A DNA stretch of 64,000 nt from Anaerolinea sp. Lineage in GTDB: Bacteria > Chloroflexota > Anaerolineae > Anaerolineales > Anaerolineaceae. The notes beneath the pieces were generated by a model, which was not told the DNA's origin, searched no databases, and was given only the letters and a program-made list of their open reading frames with translations. The position numbers and the translations under genes are program-made. The stretch is from assembly GCA_013824865.1 (NCBI GenBank), contig PNON01000001.1, positions 1 through 64,000 of the forward strand, read 5' to 3'. Positions 20,281-30,390 of the stretch are shown here, in pieces (within the stretch, counting starts at the first letter, position 1; every line of letters starts with the position of its first letter).

Positions 20281-20952
20281 GTGGTAGTTCCCCCTTCATT
20301 AAGGAGGCGGCCATTCCGGCTGTTGTGGATCGGGCTGATCATTTCCATCAACGGGTCTCAAATGCAGCAATGGGCGCTATACTGGCACATCCGGCAGCTT
20401 ACCGATCAACCCATCGCAGTGAGTGTGCTGGGACTGGTGCGCTTTGTTCCGATCGTGATATTGTCGCTGTTTGCCGGGGTAATTGCAGACAGGTTCAATC
20501 GCCAGAAGCTGGTGATCGTTACCCAGGTTGCACTGGGGTTGGTGGCACTGACACTGGGTTTGATGACCTATTTCAATGTCATTAGTTTAAGGGCAATCTA
20601 TATACTGTCTATCGTTCAATCTGTGGCCATCACATTTGATCTTCCAGCCAGGCAGGCTATCATACCCAACCTGGTCACCCCGGAGGAGCTTCCCAACGCC
20701 TACAGTATGAACTCCATCTCTCACAAAGTGGGAGCCATCGTGGGATCCGGCATCAGCGGAATGGTGATTGCTTATCTTGGGCTGCAGTGGGTGTACTGGT
20801 TCAACGCAGTATCCTACCTGGTGGTGGTCAGCGCGGTGGTGATAATGGGGACGATTTCCATGAAGGTAATCAAGAAGCCTTTGCGATTTGACCTGATCCG
20901 GGTGGATATCCGGGAAGGTTTACGCTTTATGCACTTTAACCCAAAAGGGTAA
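20281..20952 (+). pseudogene. truncated MFS transporter (N-terminal half)
   Basis: MFS N-domain incl. GVIADRFNRQK; ORF stops at 223 aa after GLRFMHFNPKG, no second half seen. Confidence 0.7.
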
Positions 20953-20992
20953 TTATCCAATATGTAGATTCATTTAATGCAGAAACGATGAA

Positions 20993-22879
20993 TTAACGTT
21001 CGATCAAAGCGCCCCATTCATCCATCAAGCGGGTATGCTCCTCTTCCATGCGGACGTAATCACTGCCGAGCTGTTGTACCTTTCCGGCATCTCCAGTTGA
21101 CTTAGCCAGCTGCGTTGTGATGGCTGCCAGTGATTTTTCGGATTCAGCGATGCGTTTTTCCAGCTCGGAGAGCTTTTTTTGTTTCTTCCAGGGAGAGAGG
21201 CTGGGGTTTGATTTCTGAGCCGCCTGGTTTTTATCTTTTTCCAACCGCGGTATGGTAATTGTGGGCTGGGTGGCAGCCTGAACGCTCTTATACTCGCTAT
21301 ATGTGCCGGTGAAAGTTTTGAGCAAACGTTCATCCGGGCAGACTTCCCATATCTGCGTAGACAGGGCATCAATCAGGTAGCGGTCATGGGAGACGAGCAG
21401 GATGGTGCCTTTGTATTCAGAGAGAACAGACTGCAATATTTCCTGGGATGGCAGATCCAGGTGGTTGGTGGGTTCATCCAGCAGCAGCAGGTTGTAATTT
21501 TGGAGGGCAAGTTTTGCCAGCGCCAGGCGGCCACGTTCACCGCCTGAGAGCAGGCTAACGGGTTTGAAGACATCATCACCGGTAAAGAGGAATTTGGCCA
21601 GATAATCGCGAATGTCTCCTGGCAGCATGGAAGGAGTGATTGAATTAATCTCTTCCATCAAGGTGAGAGCGGGGTTTAAGCCCTCATGAGCCTGGGCAAA
21701 GTAACCGACGGACAAAGAGGCACCCAGGTCCACCTCACCGGCGAAGGGCGGCAGCTGGTTCAGAATGGTCTTTAAGAAGGTGGTCTTACCCGCGCCATTG
21801 GGTCCGATGATGGCTGCGCATTCCAGGCGTTTGAAGGTCAAGTCTGGTACTTTGAAAAGCGGGTTGCCTTCGTCAGCGTAACCCACCTGCAAACCGTAGG
21901 TGCGCAGCACCAGGTTGCCAGAACGACCACCACTCTGGATGCCGAAGTGCAGAGAACGGCTCTTGTGCGGTTTTGCGAGCTGGCTTTCCGCCAGCAGCCG
22001 TTCGAGTCGTTTGAGCCGCCCTTGAGCCTGGCGGGTGTTCTGCCCGGCCATGTTGCGCCGGATGTAGTCTTCTTCCTTATCTACGAACTCACGTTGAGCT
22101 TCATATTCCAACGCCAGGCGGCGATAGCGTTCCTCGCGCTGCTTAAGGTAAGCGGAATAATTACCACGGAAGACTTCCAGGTCAGGCGACATTTCAAAGA
22201 CAGTGTTGGCTACCTGGTCAATGAAATAGCGATCGTGTGAAACGAATAAGACCGCCCCGCCCCACTCTTTGAGGAAATTTTCCAGCCACTCAACAGCATC
22301 AATATCCAAATGGTTGGTAGGTTCATCCAACAGTAACAGGTCGGGGTTGGAGAGCAGCAGCTTCGCCAGCAAGGCACGTGTGCGCTGTCCGCCGGAGAGA
22401 TGCTTAAGCGGTCGGTGAAAATCAGCTTTGGTAAAGCCCAACCCGGTGAGGGTCATCTTGATCTGATTTTCATAACTATAGCCACCCATATGTTCAAAAA
22501 GGATTTGTAACCGACCGTAGCGTTCCAGGTCACCTGGATCAGCTTCCCCGTGACTGATGTGCTCTTCCAGTCCAGTCAGTTCCTCCTGGCGGGTTCGCAG
22601 TTCACTGAAAACCAGCATGCATTCTTCCCACAGGTGATTATCGGAGTCAAAAACGGCTTCCTGCGGGAGATAGCCAATACGGATATTTTTGGCAAAATGG
22701 ATTGAACCTGAAGACGCTTCGTCCATTTTGAGCAGGATGCGCAATAAAGTGGTCTTGCCAATCCCGTTGGCGCCTACCAGGGCGATCCGCGCGCGGTGAG
22801 GGATGCTGAAGCTGATACCAGAGAACAGGTCTTCAGCCCCGAATGACTTACCAAGGGCGGTGGCGGTGAGCAGCGGCAT
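20993..22879 (-). CDS. ABC-F family ATPase
   Basis: Two Walker A (GANGIGKTTLL, GPNGAGKTTFL), two LSGG(Q/E)R signatures, no TM. Confidence 0.93.
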   Translation of the reverse strand: MPLLTATALGKSFGAEDLFSGISFSIPHRARIALVGANGIGKTTLLRILLKMDEASSGSIHFAKNIRIGYLPQEAVFDSDNHLWEECMLVFSELRTRQEELTGLEEHISHGEADPGDLERYGRLQILFEHMGGYSYENQIKMTLTGLGFTKADFHRPLKHLSGGQRTRALLAKLLLSNPDLLLLDEPTNHLDIDAVEWLENFLKEWGGAVLFVSHDRYFIDQVANTVFEMSPDLEVFRGNYSAYLKQREERYRRLALEYEAQREFVDKEEDYIRRNMAGQNTRQAQGRLKRLERLLAESQLAKPHKSRSLHFGIQSGGRSGNLVLRTYGLQVGYADEGNPLFKVPDLTFKRLECAAIIGPNGAGKTTFLKTILNQLPPFAGEVDLGASLSVGYFAQAHEGLNPALTLMEEINSITPSMLPGDIRDYLAKFLFTGDDVFKPVSLLSGGERGRLALAKLALQNYNLLLLDEPTNHLDLPSQEILQSVLSEYKGTILLVSHDRYLIDALSTQIWEVCPDERLLKTFTGTYSEYKSVQAATQPTITIPRLEKDKNQAAQKSNPSLSPWKKQKKLSELEKRIAESEKSLAAITTQLAKSTGDAGKVQQLGSDYVRMEEEHTRLMDEWGALIER

Positions 22880-22910
22880 GCCCAAAGTATAACATGGTAG
22901 AATTAATCTC

Positions 22911-23921
22911 ATGAAAAAATGGATATTCTGGCTGGGGATGCTCATCAGCGTGGCGCTGATGTATTTTTCTCTACGCAAATTGAATCTCCTCGAAGCCTGG
23001 CATACCCTGCAAACTGCACAATATCTGTGGTTGATCCCCGGTGTGGCGGTTTATTTTGTGGCGGTGTGGGTACGTGCCTGGCGCTGGCACTACTTGTTGC
23101 GTCCATTGAAACAAATTTCCACCCGGGCAATGTTCCCGGTGGTGGCCATTGGCTATATGGGCAATAATATCTACCCCTACCGCGCAGGTGAGGTGTTGCG
23201 CGCGGCGGTGTTGAAGCGCAGGGAAGGTGTACCGATCTCAGCATCCCTGGCAACCATTATTGTGGAACGGGTTTTCGATGGGGTGGTGATGCTGGCTTTC
23301 GTGTTCCTCAACCTGAATGAGCTTTCCAAACTTACCGGCAGTTCAGGTTTCATCGGCGATATTAGATCACTGGCAATTGTAGGCGCAGTGATCTTTATCG
23401 GGGTGCTGCTGGTGTTTCTGTTGGCTGCCATGTTCCCGCGGGTAACCCGTCACCTGGTGGATTGGGTGAATGGGCGGCTGGTACCAGTCAAGTTGCGGGC
23501 GAAGGTGGAAGGGTTGGCATACCGATTCCTGGACGGGCTGGAGGCGCTGCGCTCTCCATTGGATGCGTTGATGATCTTCTTCACCTCTGTCATCATCTGG
23601 CTGTTGGAAACGGGAAAATATTGGTTTGTGATGCACGCATTCCCGTTCGAGGTCAGCTTTTTTGCTCTGATGTTGATGAATGGGATCGTCAACCTGGCGA
23701 CCACCATACCCTCGGCGCCTGGCTATATAGGCACATTCGACGCACCCGGTATTGCCCTGTTAAAGGCATACAACGTTCCCAATGCGGTGGCTGTAGGGTA
23801 CACGTTAGTGCTGCATGCAGCCTTATGGCTGCCCATCACCGCGCTGGGGTTATACTATTTCACCCGAGAAGGATTGCAGTGGGGCATAGTACCCGAGGAT
23901 AACAGCGAGGTGCAGGCGTGA
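22911..23921 (+). CDS. lysylphosphatidylglycerol synthase-TM (UPF0104) flippase-like membrane protein
   Basis: Multi-TM; RAWRWHYLLRPL, GYMGNNIYPYRAGEVLRA, TTIPSAPGYIGTFDAPG. Confidence 0.88.
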   Translation: MKKWIFWLGMLISVALMYFSLRKLNLLEAWHTLQTAQYLWLIPGVAVYFVAVWVRAWRWHYLLRPLKQISTRAMFPVVAIGYMGNNIYPYRAGEVLRAAVLKRREGVPISASLATIIVERVFDGVVMLAFVFLNLNELSKLTGSSGFIGDIRSLAIVGAVIFIGVLLVFLLAAMFPRVTRHLVDWVNGRLVPVKLRAKVEGLAYRFLDGLEALRSPLDALMIFFTSVIIWLLETGKYWFVMHAFPFEVSFFALMLMNGIVNLATTIPSAPGYIGTFDAPGIALLKAYNVPNAVAVGYTLVLHAALWLPITALGLYYFTREGLQWGIVPEDNSEVQA

Positions 23922-25222
23922 TGGATCAAAGAGTTGCGGTGATCGGGGCAGGGCTGGGAGGAATGGCGGCAGCATACGACCTGGCAAAAGCAGGCAAGGA
24001 TGTTACCATCTTTGAAGCAGCCGGGCATGTTGGGGGATTGGCAGCAGGTTTTAAGGAACCCCACTGGGGTTGGACGGTGGAGAAGTTTTACCATCATTGG
24101 TTCGCCAGTGACAGCCACATGCTAGGGTTGATCAAAGAGTTGGGGTTGGATGACCAGGTGTTATTTCTGCGACCCTATACCGTGATGTACTATAAAGGTA
24201 AGTTTTATCCATTCGATTCGATCCTGGCCGCATTGCTGTACCCTGGATTGGGGTGGGGCATCAACAAGATCCGATTTGGTTTGGTGGGGCTGTTTCTACG
24301 GCTGTCGACGAACTGGAAAGTTCTGGAAACCACCACTGTCGACGCCTGGATGCGTAAATGGGCTGGCAAAAAAGTCTATGAACAGATGTGGGAACCAATG
24401 TTGATTGGTAAATTCGGAGAGACGTTCTCCAGCCAGGTAAATATGGCCTGGTTGTGGGCAAGGTTGCACGTGCGCACTACCCAGCTGGGCACATTCAAAG
24501 GCGGTTTCCAGCGATTCGCGGATTTGTTCGCGGAACGGCTGCAGGAAATGGGAGTGACGATCGAGTTGAACACTCCCATTGTATCCGTTCAGCCATCTGA
24601 TTCATCTAGGCTGGGTCTGCAGGTGAATGGGGAAAAGCGCATGTTCGACCAGTGTCTGGTAACGACTTCGCCAGCCCTGCTGGCAAAAATCGCTCCATCC
24701 CTGCCTGAGGATTATCTAAAAGGTTTGCTGGCATTAAAAAGCATGGGCGCGGTCGTGATGATCTTATCGCTTAACCAGCCTCTGTCAACAGATGGGTATT
24801 ACTGGTACAACATCCCCAAGAGCGCTGGTTTCCCTTTCCTTTCGCTGGTGGAGCATACTAATTTCATTACATCTGCGCATTATGGAGGGGATAACATTGT
24901 GTATATCGGGGACTATCTGGAAGTGGGGCATGAGTACTATAATTTAACTCCGAAAGAATTGCTGCAGCGTTTCATCCCTGGTATCCAGAGTATTAATCCA
25001 CAATTCAAGGAGAGCTGGGTGAGTAAGGTGTGGGTCAACAGTACGAATTACGCGCAGCCAGTCCCCACGATAAATCATTCCCGTAACATCCCAACTATCG
25101 AAACGCCCATCCATGGATTATTCTTTGCCAGCATGAGCCAGGTTTACCCTTGGGATCGCGGGACGAACTTCGCGGTGGAGATCGGCCGACGGGCGGTTCG
25201 ACTAATGATGCATTGCATGTAA
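23918..25222 (+). CDS. FAD-dependent amine oxidase/protoporphyrinogen-oxidase-like protein
   Basis: VIGAGLGGMAAAYDLAKAGKDVTIFEAAGHVGGLA; overlaps preceding stop (ATGA). Confidence 0.88.
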   Translation: MMDQRVAVIGAGLGGMAAAYDLAKAGKDVTIFEAAGHVGGLAAGFKEPHWGWTVEKFYHHWFASDSHMLGLIKELGLDDQVLFLRPYTVMYYKGKFYPFDSILAALLYPGLGWGINKIRFGLVGLFLRLSTNWKVLETTTVDAWMRKWAGKKVYEQMWEPMLIGKFGETFSSQVNMAWLWARLHVRTTQLGTFKGGFQRFADLFAERLQEMGVTIELNTPIVSVQPSDSSRLGLQVNGEKRMFDQCLVTTSPALLAKIAPSLPEDYLKGLLALKSMGAVVMILSLNQPLSTDGYYWYNIPKSAGFPFLSLVEHTNFITSAHYGGDNIVYIGDYLEVGHEYYNLTPKELLQRFIPGIQSINPQFKESWVSKVWVNSTNYAQPVPTINHSRNIPTIETPIHGLFFASMSQVYPWDRGTNFAVEIGRRAVRLMMHCM

Positions 25223-25304
25223 ACGAGATTCCGATTTTGGCGCATGGCAACCCAACAGACCAGGCATTGCGATTCAAATCATTTTTAGAACGTATTTTCA
25301 AGAA

Positions 25305-25502
25305 TTATCCACGTTCAGCTATGCGATGTGAGTCTGTGTCAGATATAGCCATTTTCCTAAATGTGCACCCATATATGGGGGATAAAAGTCATGTGGGAAT
25401 GCTGAAAAGATAATGTTAAAAAAGGTGGATATTTAACATTGAGCAACCTTAAAGATTCATAGATTTTTATAAACCCGTAGGGATTCCGACTTGTTATCCA
25501 GG
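25305..25502. promoter_or_regulatory. cluster of DnaA-box-like sites upstream of dnaA
   Basis: ttatccacg 25305-25313, ttatccagg 25494-25502 and a weaker inverted ggtggata near 25424; near matches to TTATCCACA. Confidence 0.3.
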
Positions 25503-25663
25503 CATCTCTCTGCTAGAATCCTATTGTCTCTGATTGTCAGGGAGCAATGTAACACCCCATAGCATTCCTAATACAATTTAATTCGTTTCCCATTTAATAC
25601 AAATGGGCTGGTATTTTTTACAATTTTTACCAGAAACACTCACCAAATAAGCTGGAGACGGTT

Positions 25664-27016
25664 ATGAATGCAGATCAAGCCTGGTTAGCGACAATGGGAC
25701 AATTGAAAATGGACATGTCGAAGGCTGCTTATGAGACATGGGTAAAAAATTGCGAATTGGTCTCTCATGCGGATGAAAGATTTACGATTGCCGTTCCCAA
25801 TCCATTTGCCCGCGACTGGTTGGAGAGCCGGCTATCCAGCACTGTAAATCGCATGTTGACAGGTTTCATGAATCTTCCCCAACAAGTGGATTTCGTATTG
25901 CAGCAGCACGAAATACAAAAAGATCATATCAGTATGCCAACTGAAATCATTCCAGCAGAGGCTTCCCCGGTAATTCTCCCAATATATAAAAAACTCGTCC
26001 GTATCAACCCGCGATACACATTTTCCAGTTTTGTCATCGGGCCATCCAATCGGCTGGCGCATGCCGCATCTATGGCAGTGGCTGAAAACCCGGCTGCGGC
26101 TTACAACCCTCTCTATCTCTATGGTGGCGTTGGATTGGGAAAAACACACCTCTTGCATGCCATTGGCAACCTGGGACAGCAACGGGGATTTCAGGTTTTA
26201 TATGTCACTTCTGAGGAATTTACCAACGACCTCATTCAAGCCATCCGCAATCATTCCACGCCGGACTTCCGCGACAGATACCGTGATGTAGATATTCTCC
26301 TCATCGATGACATCCAGTTCATTGCCGGAAAAGAGGCAACCCAGGAAGAGTTCTTCCATACCTTTAACGCGCTGCATGAAATGAACAAACAAATCGTCAT
26401 CTGCTCAGATCGGCCGCCAAGATCGTTGATCACTTTGGAAGAGCGGCTGCGTTCACGATTTGAGATGGGACTCACAGCTGATATTCAGACCCCCGACCTT
26501 GAGACACGTATTGCGATTTTACGCGCCAAGGCAGAGAAAGCCGGGAAAAAGATCCCGGCGGAAATTTTAGAGCTTATTGCCAGACGCTTCCAATCCAACA
26601 TCCGCGAGTTGGAAGGCGCCCTGAACCGGGTAATCGCCTTCTCCGATTTGAGTGGTCTGCCAGTCAATGGCCAGTTGGTGCAAACCGCTGTTTCTGATCT
26701 GATTCCAGCTTCAACATCGGTTGAGCCAGGACAGGTTATCAATACTGTGGCAAATGTGTTTAAAGTTACCAGGGACCGTTTGATCAGTAAAGACCGTTCC
26801 AGGGATATCGCCTTACCGCGGCAGGTGGCCATGTATATCATGCGCGAGGACGCAAATTTCTCCCTTCAGCAAATTGGCAATGAGCTGGGCGGGCGAGATC
26901 ACACAACAGTGATGTACGCCTGTGATAAGGTAGCCGGTCTGCTTAAGAAGGATGACCGGCTTCGCAAACAGGCGCACCATGTGCGTGAAATGTTGTTCGG
27001 CCCTACTTTTTCTTGA
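25664..27016 (+). CDS. dnaA: chromosomal replication initiator DnaA
   Basis: GGVGLGKTHLLHAIGN, DDIQFIAGKEATQEEFFHTFN, C-terminal GRDHTTVMYACDKV. Confidence 0.97.
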   Translation: MNADQAWLATMGQLKMDMSKAAYETWVKNCELVSHADERFTIAVPNPFARDWLESRLSSTVNRMLTGFMNLPQQVDFVLQQHEIQKDHISMPTEIIPAEASPVILPIYKKLVRINPRYTFSSFVIGPSNRLAHAASMAVAENPAAAYNPLYLYGGVGLGKTHLLHAIGNLGQQRGFQVLYVTSEEFTNDLIQAIRNHSTPDFRDRYRDVDILLIDDIQFIAGKEATQEEFFHTFNALHEMNKQIVICSDRPPRSLITLEERLRSRFEMGLTADIQTPDLETRIAILRAKAEKAGKKIPAEILELIARRFQSNIRELEGALNRVIAFSDLSGLPVNGQLVQTAVSDLIPASTSVEPGQVINTVANVFKVTRDRLISKDRSRDIALPRQVAMYIMREDANFSLQQIGNELGGRDHTTVMYACDKVAGLLKKDDRLRKQAHHVREMLFGPTFS

Positions 27017-27048
27017 TCATTTTTATTAATAATGGTTTTAACAAATGG

Positions 27049-27363
27049 TTATGACTGACGCTTGCCATAACCCAGTTTATAGCTTAATAAAGCTCCAAGG
27101 AAGATGATCAATACTAAAACGATAGCGCCAATGATAATACCAATGGGTCGGCCAGCAGCCAGTTCCTGCTCGGTGAATCCCAGCGGAACAGGCGTGGGAG
27201 TACCAATTTCTCCCGCGGTGGCTTGCGGCAGCACGTACTGTCTCTGACTTCCTGACTCATTTTCCGGGGTTGCTTGAGCACTCTGAACGCTAGCAAAAAG
27301 AATGAGAAACAGGAGAGACAAGAAGAGCTGAATTACTCTGGAAGAACGGGGGAACTCCATCAT
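27049..27363 (-). CDS. small secreted/membrane hypothetical protein
   Basis: Signal peptide and C-terminal TM segment. Confidence 0.5.
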   Translation of the reverse strand: MMEFPRSSRVIQLFLSLLFLILFASVQSAQATPENESGSQRQYVLPQATAGEIGTPTPVPLGFTEQELAAGRPIGIIIGAIVLVLIIFLGALLSYKLGYGKRQS

Positions 27364-27372
27364 CCTCCTGAC

Positions 27373-28662
27373 TTACTGGTTAATCCTGGCAATGGCAGCG
27401 GTCACAATTTCTTCGATCGGATCATCAGTAGTATATGCCCTGATGGCAGCATCGCGTAAGACGGGGCCTACGGTGGTCATCAGCGCGTTTTCTGGAAGCG
27501 GTTCGGAAATCTTAAGGATCGATTGGAATGGCAACAATTCAACGTTGCTTTGCGGCCAGTATTGATCGGATACAGGTAAATACCCGGCGGTAGTGCTCCA
27601 TGGAGAACCGAAAGCTGGTTCGGTCAGGAAACCAAGCAGTTCCTGGCGGGCAGCTTGTTTCGCAGGAGCAGGATTAGATGAAGCCCAGTACCAACCTGTG
27701 AGAGTCGTTGCTGGTGTGTCGCCCAAGCCTGGCAGGATGGAATGTTGAAAGGAATCCGCGGCACTCTCACTGACGGAGGAATACCAGTTGATCTGATATG
27801 GCACATCACCTGCGATAAATCGGTCGGATACCTGGCTCCAATCAGGTGTGAGGAGAGTCCATTCCGGGAAGACAGCTGATTTTCTGGCCTGACGCATGGT
27901 ATCCAGCAGTAAAGTCAAGGTTGACGGATCAAGGTATGGTTTGCCTTTGTCATCTATTAATTTGCCACCAGCAGAAAGATAAAGCGTGACAAATAGTGTG
28001 CCATCCGGGTCGTTTAAGTTAGCGCCAAGCTTCATCCCGGAGCTAAACACATTCGTCCAAGTATCCATTTGGTTGGATTTATCCGTGGAACTAATGATCA
28101 CCAGAGCGTCACCAGCTGCAGGGAAACCGAATAAGCTGCCTTGCAATGTCCCTGTTAATGAAAAACCAGGAAAAATACCATTTCCGTCTGCAACCGATTC
28201 CATCGAGTCGAGTGGGGCAAGTAACCCTTTCAATGCAGCGGTTTCCATATCCTTACGTGTGAGCAGGACGATATCGGGTAATACTGCCGGGGCTACCCTG
28301 CTGGTGGAATTCAACAGATCCAGCATATTTTCATATTGTTTCACATTCTTATAACGCAGGTCCAGAGTGATATCCGGGTGGGATTTCTGGAAAGTATCCA
28401 TTCTATCCATCAACATTTTTTGAGTCTGCTCGCCGGAGCGGAGGGAGAAATTATCCGGGATCCAGATAAATAAGGTAACTGGCTTAATTGCAGTGGTGAT
28501 CTCCACAGTCTCAGGGGAGGCAGAGCTGGAGGCTGAGGGGGAGAGGGGGGTGGCTGCCTGATCAAGCAAAGAAGGTTGATTTGCGCCAATCTGACCCGGA
28601 AAGATGGAACAACCGGTTAGCAAAAAAATGACGCAAAAGCAGAATGTATTTTTATATGACAT
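27373..28662 (-). CDS. extracellular solute-binding lipoprotein
   Basis: Lipobox LLTGC; family-1 SBP-like sequence. Confidence 0.78.
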   Translation of the reverse strand: MSYKNTFCFCVIFLLTGCSIFPGQIGANQPSLLDQAATPLSPSASSSASPETVEITTAIKPVTLFIWIPDNFSLRSGEQTQKMLMDRMDTFQKSHPDITLDLRYKNVKQYENMLDLLNSTSRVAPAVLPDIVLLTRKDMETAALKGLLAPLDSMESVADGNGIFPGFSLTGTLQGSLFGFPAAGDALVIISSTDKSNQMDTWTNVFSSGMKLGANLNDPDGTLFVTLYLSAGGKLIDDKGKPYLDPSTLTLLLDTMRQARKSAVFPEWTLLTPDWSQVSDRFIAGDVPYQINWYSSVSESAADSFQHSILPGLGDTPATTLTGWYWASSNPAPAKQAARQELLGFLTEPAFGSPWSTTAGYLPVSDQYWPQSNVELLPFQSILKISEPLPENALMTTVGPVLRDAAIRAYTTDDPIEEIVTAAIARINQ

Positions 28663-28707
28663 TATCTACATTATATCCTGCAAATGACAAGCAGCAATCG
28701 ATAGGCA

Positions 28708-29172
28708 TCATGGCGTAGCTGTGGGAAAGATGGGATCCGGGGGGGCGAGAAGTTCGGTAGGAGTCTGGCTTGGCTCAGGGCTGGGAGACGGGGTAACGGG
28801 AGTCTCGGTTGCAGTGGGCAGTGGCGTGAACGTTGGAGTTGTGGTGGCTGTAGCTGTTGGTGTCTGAGTGAGAGTGGGAGTCAACGTTGGCAATTGTGAG
28901 GCTGTGATTGTTGGAACCATTGTCGGGGTTGAAGTGGCTGTCGGTGTGAGTGTGGCAGTCGGAGTCTTATGCTCCCTTTGAGTTGCCAGGATACGCAGAG
29001 ATACAATGCCCAGGCAATAACAAGGCAGGGTGCAAAGTAAGATCACAATCAAGATCCGGCGGGTACGAATAACACGATCAGGATTCACCGGATTGGAGGG
29101 GTTGATTTTCACTGTATGAATCATAACATCTGCAATAGAGTCATGCAAGGAATACCAGGAAGACGCGTTCAT
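28708..29172 (-). CDS. membrane protein with Thr/Pro low-complexity tail
   Basis: TM segment then TPTATLTPTATSTPT... repeats. Confidence 0.6.
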   Translation of the reverse strand: MNASSWYSLHDSIADVMIHTVKINPSNPVNPDRVIRTRRILIVILLCTLPCYCLGIVSLRILATQREHKTPTATLTPTATSTPTMVPTITASQLPTLTPTLTQTPTATATTTPTFTPLPTATETPVTPSPSPEPSQTPTELLAPPDPIFPTATP

Positions 29173-29249
29173 TTGGATGATCGCAAACTGAAAGTATATA
29201 CCTGTTACGTGTTACCGGCTGGCCAGGTACTTTGGACTATAATCAGGAC

Positions 29250-30383
29250 ATGACCACCACCGATCTGGATCCGCCTGTCTGGGTGGAAACCCCTAACGAA
29301 CTCAACTCGATGTGTGCCTGCCTGGAAAGTGTATGCTGTATCGCAGTGGATACCGAATCTAATAGTCTACATGCGTATAAAGAACAAGTTTGCCTGATCC
29401 AATTTTCGATTTCTAACCAGGATTTCCTGGTGGATACACTGGCCTTACACGACATTTCCAGGTTGGCACCCATATTTGATAACCCGAATATCGTGAAGAT
29501 TTTCCACGCTGCAGAATATGACTTGCTTTGCCTGAAAAGAGATTACCATATCCATATTCAGAATGTCTTTGATACCATGCTGGCAGCCAGAATCCTAGGC
29601 TATCCGGTATTCGGCCTCGGAGCCATTTTGAAAGATAAGTTTGGAGTGGAAATGGATAAGCGCTATCAGAAAGCAGACTGGGCAAAACGGCCGATGCCGG
29701 CTGCCATGCTCTCCTACGCTCGCATGGATACCCATTACCTGGTGGCGCTGCGCGAAATCATGCTTCAGGAGCTGAACGAACGCCATTTAATGGAGTTGGC
29801 AGAGGAGGATTTTCAACGCATCGCGAAAGTCAATGGTAACGGACAGGAACCTGATCTAAACAGCTTCTGGAAAGTCAATGGGGCTCACGACCTCAATCCG
29901 ATACAAGCAGCAGTTTTGCGCGCTTTATATCACGTCCGAGACCACGAAGCCCGCAGAAGGAATATCCCGCCATTCAAGGTATGCCCGAATGAATTCCTGC
30001 TTGCACTTGCAACAACTAAGCCTCAAAACTTGGAAGAGCTGCTGGCAACCGGATTAAATGAACGGTTATTGAAACGTTACAGCCATGAATGGCTGACAGC
30101 AGTAAAGGTGGGTTTGGAATCAGAAGGGCTTCGCCCGCCACGGGCAAAGAAAAGAGATGTATTGTTGAAAGAACGGATTGATGCACTTAAAGAGTGGCGC
30201 AAAAAAACCGCCGCCGAATTAAATGTGGAATCGGATGTTATCCTGCCCAAAGACCTGATGATCGCGATTGCGGAGAAAAAGCCAGCTACATTTGAGCAAC
30301 TCGCAGAAATAATGGCATATTTTCCATGGCGATATACCAATTACGGTTCGCAGATTATTAAAGTAATGCAATCTACAAAGTGA
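29250..30383 (+). CDS. rnd: ribonuclease D-like 3'-5' exonuclease
   Basis: AVDTESNSLHAYKEQVCLIQFS, HAAEYDLLCLKRDY, YARMDTHYLVALRE; two HRDC-like regions. Confidence 0.9.
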   Translation: MTTTDLDPPVWVETPNELNSMCACLESVCCIAVDTESNSLHAYKEQVCLIQFSISNQDFLVDTLALHDISRLAPIFDNPNIVKIFHAAEYDLLCLKRDYHIHIQNVFDTMLAARILGYPVFGLGAILKDKFGVEMDKRYQKADWAKRPMPAAMLSYARMDTHYLVALREIMLQELNERHLMELAEEDFQRIAKVNGNGQEPDLNSFWKVNGAHDLNPIQAAVLRALYHVRDHEARRRNIPPFKVCPNEFLLALATTKPQNLEELLATGLNERLLKRYSHEWLTAVKVGLESEGLRPPRAKKRDVLLKERIDALKEWRKKTAAELNVESDVILPKDLMIAIAEKKPATFEQLAEIMAYFPWRYTNYGSQIIKVMQSTK

Positions 30384-30390
30384 GGAGCTA

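Noticed and set aside
28708-29172. TPT/ATP periodic DNA considered as a tandem repeat or CRISPR
   Set aside because: Degenerate coding low complexity, no regular spacer-repeat structure
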